Positions 41,496 through 44,409 of a stretch of DNA of 44,409 nt are shown one piece after another. Below the pieces are notes generated by a model. That model searched no databases and had not been told where the DNA came from. It worked only from the letters and a program-made list of their open reading frames with translations. Source of the DNA: Alistipes sp. Marseille-P5061 (lineage in GTDB: Bacteria; Bacteroidota; Bacteroidia; Bacteroidales; Rikenellaceae); contig NZ_LT985749.1 of assembly GCF_900290115.1 (NCBI RefSeq), positions 483,957-528,365 of the forward strand, read 5' to 3'. Made by a program: the position numbers and the translations under genes. Each line of letters opens with the position of its first letter. Within the stretch, counting starts at the first letter, position 1.

Positions 41496-42566
41496 ATGGC
41501 CAAGGGTGCTATCAAATTCCGCGACTCGGCCACCGAGTTCGAACGGCTGACGGCCCAGGTGGCCGCCCGCCGCTTCGCCCCCGTATACCTGCTCATGGGC
41601 GAGGAGAGCTACTTCATCGACGCGCTGTGCGAGCAGCTCGCAACGACGATTCTCGACGAGGCCCAGCGCTCGTTCAACCAGATTACGGTCTACGGCCGCG
41701 ACACCGATGCGGGGCAGGTGGTGACGCTCTGCCGCCAGATGCCGATGATGGGGGCCTGCGAGGTGGTCATCGTCCGCGAGGCGCAGCAGCTCCGCGGGCT
41801 CGACAAGCTGGCGCTCTACACGCAGAAGCCCTCGCCGACGACCGTTCTGGTCATCTGCCACAAGGAGAAGAGCGTCGACAAGCGCTCGGCCCTCTACAAG
41901 AGCTGCGCGGCCAACGGTGCGGTGCTCGAATCGGTCCGCCCGCGCGACTACGAAATCGGGCCGTGGCTCCAGCAGTTCATCGCCGCACGGGGGCTCGCCA
42001 TCGACCCCAAGGCGCTCTCGATGCTGACCGACCATCTGGGCACCGACATCACGAAAATCGCCAACGAGCTGCACAAGCTGGTGGTCTCGCTGCCCGAGGG
42101 GACGCGCCGCATCACCGACGCCGACATCGAGGCCAACATCGGCATCTCGAAGGAATTCAACAACTTCGAACTCTGCAAGGCGGTCGCCTCGCGCGACATG
42201 GCCCGGGCGCTGATGATTGCCGACAACTTCGCCCGCAACCCCAAGGAGCACCCGCTGCTGCTGACCGTCATGGCACTCTTCGGGCAGTTCCGTGACTACT
42301 TCACGGTCAACTACCTGCGCTGGCTCAGCCGACGCCGCGGGCAGCCCTTCCCGTCGGATGCGGAGCTGATGCGGACGCTGCGCAAGAGCAACGTCTACGC
42401 CGTGAACGAAATCAAGCAGTTCTCCGCCGCGTGGGACAACCGCAAGGTCTTCCGCATCCTGGGGCTGCTGCGCGAATACGACGCCAAAAGCAAGGGCATC
42501 AACACGGGCGGCGCGCCGGACGGCGAACTGCTGCGCGAACTGCTGCTCAAAATCTTCCTGCTGTGA
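41496..42566 (+). CDS. holA: DNA polymerase III subunit delta
   Basis: 356 residues. The delta subunit of the clamp loader opens the beta clamp. The N-terminal YLLMGEESYFID motif (about 31-42), the LVICHKEK strand and the helical collar domain at the end (LLTVMALFGQFRDY, KIFLL) match the family. It starts two bases after tilS and its TGA overlaps the GTG start of the next gene. Confidence 0.93.
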   Translation: MAKGAIKFRDSATEFERLTAQVAARRFAPVYLLMGEESYFIDALCEQLATTILDEAQRSFNQITVYGRDTDAGQVVTLCRQMPMMGACEVVIVREAQQLRGLDKLALYTQKPSPTTVLVICHKEKSVDKRSALYKSCAANGAVLESVRPRDYEIGPWLQQFIAARGLAIDPKALSMLTDHLGTDITKIANELHKLVVSLPEGTRRITDADIEANIGISKEFNNFELCKAVASRDMARALMIADNFARNPKEHPLLLTVMALFGQFRDYFTVNYLRWLSRRRGQPFPSDAELMRTLRKSNVYAVNEIKQFSAAWDNRKVFRILGLLREYDAKSKGINTGGAPDGELLRELLLKIFLL

Positions 42567-43282
42567 CCGACGTATACCTCTACCAGACCATCCACCTGCT
42601 CGACGGCTTCTGCCGCAACCTCGCGGAACATCTGGCCCTGCTCGACGGCTGGGCGCGGAGCCTCTTCGGCTTCAGTGTGCCGCTCGACGAGGAGCAGGCC
42701 CGGCGGATGCTCTGCGAGGAGGCCCGGCGCAACGCCCCCGCGGGGTGCGACCGCTCGCTCTTCGTCCGTCTGGCGGTGGACGACAGCGGCGAGGTCGACT
42801 GTTCGTTCCGCGGCATCTCGCTCTACCGCGGCTACGCCCACCGCAGCATCACGCCCGACGCCGTGACGCTGCGCTATGCGCTTCCCTTCGGCGAGGGGCC
42901 CACCTCGGCCCGCGAGGCGGCCGCGGCGCTGGCCCGTCAGCAGGCGCAGGCGGCCGGTGCGCAGGTGGCCGTGCGCTGCGACGAGGCCGACCGGGCGCTC
43001 ACGGCCGACGATGCGCCGCTCTTCGCCCTGCGCGGCCATACGCTCGTCACGGCACCCGCGCCGCAGAGCGTCGAGCGGCAGACGGCACTCGATGCCGCCC
43101 GGAGGGCGGGCTTCGAGGTGGTAGAGGAGCCGCTGCCGCGCCGCATGCTGCCGATGTTCGACGAGCTCTTCTACGTCGACTGGCGCGGCGTGACCTCGCT
43201 TGCCCACTGCGACGGAGAGCCCTTCATGACGCTCCTGTCCGAACGCATCGCCGAGGCGATGGAGGCCCGCTATCCCATGTAG
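42563..43282 (+). CDS. Lysine-free protein resembling class IV aminotransferases
   Basis: 239 residues starting with GTG 42563, which overlaps the holA stop (GTGA). The C-terminal half follows the class IV PLP-enzyme pattern: a strand, a small-residue segment LRGHTLVTAPAP, then TALDAARRAGFEVVEEPL and DELFYVDWRGV, as in aminodeoxychorismate lyase and branched-chain aminotransferases. The whole protein contains no lysine, so the PLP Schiff base of active members cannot form. It may be a degenerate, non-enzymatic or differently acting member, or the family call may be wrong. High Arg and Ala content reflects the GC-rich genome but does not by itself remove every Lys. Confidence 0.7.
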   Translation: MTDVYLYQTIHLLDGFCRNLAEHLALLDGWARSLFGFSVPLDEEQARRMLCEEARRNAPAGCDRSLFVRLAVDDSGEVDCSFRGISLYRGYAHRSITPDAVTLRYALPFGEGPTSAREAAAALARQQAQAAGAQVAVRCDEADRALTADDAPLFALRGHTLVTAPAPQSVERQTALDAARRAGFEVVEEPLPRRMLPMFDELFYVDWRGVTSLAHCDGEPFMTLLSERIAEAMEARYPM

Positions 43283-43471
43283 TCCGGCGACCCGCCGGCA
43301 CATCTGCACCCGCCGTCCCGGGCGGACATCTTCCCGGCCCGGGAGGAAATTTCCGCAGCCCCGGGCCATCCCGGACCATCCCATCCCGGGCCGCCACATG
43401 CCGCCGTACGCCTGGCACGGCACCTTCATTTTTTCTGAAAAAAGTGGAAACCGAAGCGGCGCCGGCGACCC

Positions 43472-43479
43472 TACCTTTG
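43472..43479 (+). promoter_or_regulatory. -7 box for the coiled-coil membrane protein
   Basis: TACCTTTG fits TAnnTTTG, 17 bases before the ATG at 43497. The gap 43283-43496 is otherwise a GC-rich stretch with repeated CCCGG motifs. Confidence 0.65.
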
Positions 43480-43496
43480 CGGAAAACCAACCCTCC

Positions 43497-44090
43497 ATGA
43501 ATCGTTATCTGCTGCTCTACGCCCTGGTGCTGACGGGGCTCGTACTCCTGTTGTGGCCCCGCCAGCGGGCCGAAATCCGCCGCCTGACCCAGAATCAGAG
43601 TGCCCTGGCGAGCCAGGTGGGCCACTACCGCACGCGGCTCGACGAGGAGGCCGCCTCGGCCCAGGTGCTGCGGCTGCGCGCCGCCGAATTCGAGGAGCTG
43701 CGCGCCGCCGATGCCGAGCGCATCCGCCAGATGGGCATCCGCATCCGCCGCCTCGAGGCCGCCTCGAAGAGCGTCACCGCAACGCGGCTGGAGCTCCACG
43801 CCCCGCTGCGCGAGACGGTGCGCGTCGCCCTGCGCGACACGCTCGTCGTGCGCGACACCGTGCGCCTCTTCCGCTGGCGCGACGCCTGGGTGACGGTCGA
43901 GGGGATGCTCCGCGACGACTCGGTCGCCTGCCGCGTCGAGAGCGTCGACACGCTGCGGCAGGTCGTCCACCGCATCCCCCGCCGCTTCCTCTTCATCCGC
44001 TGGGGTACGAAGGCGCTGCGGCAGGAGATTGTCTCGTCGAACCCCCACACGCGGATTGTCTACACCGAGCAGGTCCGCATCGAGCGCTGA
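43497..44090 (+). CDS. Membrane-anchored coiled-coil protein, possibly DUF6549-like
   Basis: 197 residues. One N-terminal membrane helix (YLLLYALVLTGLVLLLW, residues 4-20) is followed by a long charged coiled coil (about 22-95) and a beta-rich tail with repeated VRDTV-type strands. The topology resembles phage inner-membrane spanins (Rz) and a Bacteroidota family I recall as DUF6549, but no lysis genes, endolysin or holin adjoin it. The start at 43497 is set by the -7 box and the membrane helix. Function is not assignable. Confidence 0.7.
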   Translation: MNRYLLLYALVLTGLVLLLWPRQRAEIRRLTQNQSALASQVGHYRTRLDEEAASAQVLRLRAAEFEELRAADAERIRQMGIRIRRLEAASKSVTATRLELHAPLRETVRVALRDTLVVRDTVRLFRWRDAWVTVEGMLRDDSVACRVESVDTLRQVVHRIPRRFLFIRWGTKALRQEIVSSNPHTRIVYTEQVRIER

Positions 44091-44298
44091 GGAACTGCCG
44101 CCCGAACCCCCAAGCCCAAGCCCGACCCTGCCGTCTTGCCGCGGCAGCCGAAGCCCCGGGTTGCCCGCCGCGCCGCCTCTTCCACGCCGGAGGCCGAACG
44201 CGGCACCCGCTCCGCACGCCACCCCACACCGGCCCGGCCTTCCCGGAGACACGCCCGGGGACCGACACCCGGAAGCCTCCTTCCGGGGTTGCAATTCC

Positions 44299-44409
44299 TT
44301 TCTCTTATACACATCGCCGAGACCACGCGACCGTACTAGCACTCGTATGCCGTCTTCTGCTCGTACAAGAAATCGTAGGCAGACTCGTGCTTGCCCAACA
44401 ACACACCCA
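44299..44409. other. Non-genomic end: Nextera i7 adapter read-through
   Basis: Bases 44301-44331 match the Nextera Read 2 mosaic end and adapter (TCTCTTATACACATC, then CCGAG and CCACG-GAC with few mismatches). 44332-44339 is CGTACTAG, which I recall as i7 index N702. 44340-44363 matches the P7 flow-cell end (CTCGTATGCCGTCTTCTGCT). The last 46 bases are low-quality tail. Bases 44091-44298 before it are GC-rich with no gene I can support. Confidence 0.96.

Noticed and set aside
43497..44298. Prophage edge, suggested by the spanin-like protein
   Set aside because: No other phage gene, integrase or attachment site is visible, and the contig ends in adapter shortly after.

Overview
The window looks like a piece of the chromosome of a GC-rich member of the order Bacteroidales, most like Alistipes (Rikenellaceae). 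The grounds are Bacteroidota-type promoters (TTTG, about 19-20 bases, TAnnTTTG), almost no Shine-Dalgarno sequences, an A-type/V-type ATPase operon with a DUF2764 gene, a DUF4301 gene, and high-GC codon use. The genus is an inference. Both ends are not genomic: bases 1-101 and 44299-44409 resemble degraded Illumina Nextera adapters, so real sequence runs from about 102 to 44298.

Layout. (1) 0.1-9.2 kb: a subtilisin-like lipoprotein protease, divergent lspA (signal peptidase II), tRNA-Leu, an exported helical protein of unknown function, a secreted GH3 beta-glucosidase with a duplicated promoter element, and a second exported unknown. (2) 9.5-25.9 kb: housekeeping genes. These are metK, then convergent tig-clpP-clpX-tkt (protein folding and proteolysis plus transketolase), then a glutaminyl cyclotransferase-metH-metF cluster, then an M20 amidohydrolase overlapping rnr. 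MetK, MetH and MetF together supply most of the methionine/AdoMet/one-carbon cycle. (3) 26.0-29.6 kb: the least ordinary part. It has a lipoprotein gene with InlB-B-repeat-like modules interrupted by an in-frame TAA just after its lipobox, followed by about 1 kb between two terminators that is packed with minisatellites: a pyrimidine tract, thirteen 13-bp purine-rich repeats, and 45-bp repeats. (4) 29.6-37.2 kb: the ATPase operon E-DUF2764-A-B-D-I-K on the minus strand, with recognisable Na+-ligand residues in subunit K. (5) 37.5-44.1 kb: a DUF4301 gene head-to-head with murB, then tilS, holA, a lysine-free protein resembling class IV aminotransferases, and a membrane-anchored coiled-coil protein.

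There is no CRISPR array, transposase, integrase or recognisable defence system. Most genes are core metabolism or cell envelope functions. The points most worth a second look are the interrupted lipoprotein gene with its neighbouring minisatellite region, the lysine-free class IV homologue, the promoter duplication upstream of bglX, the mirror-image divergent promoters with an apparently leaderless murB, and the adapter sequence at both contig ends.
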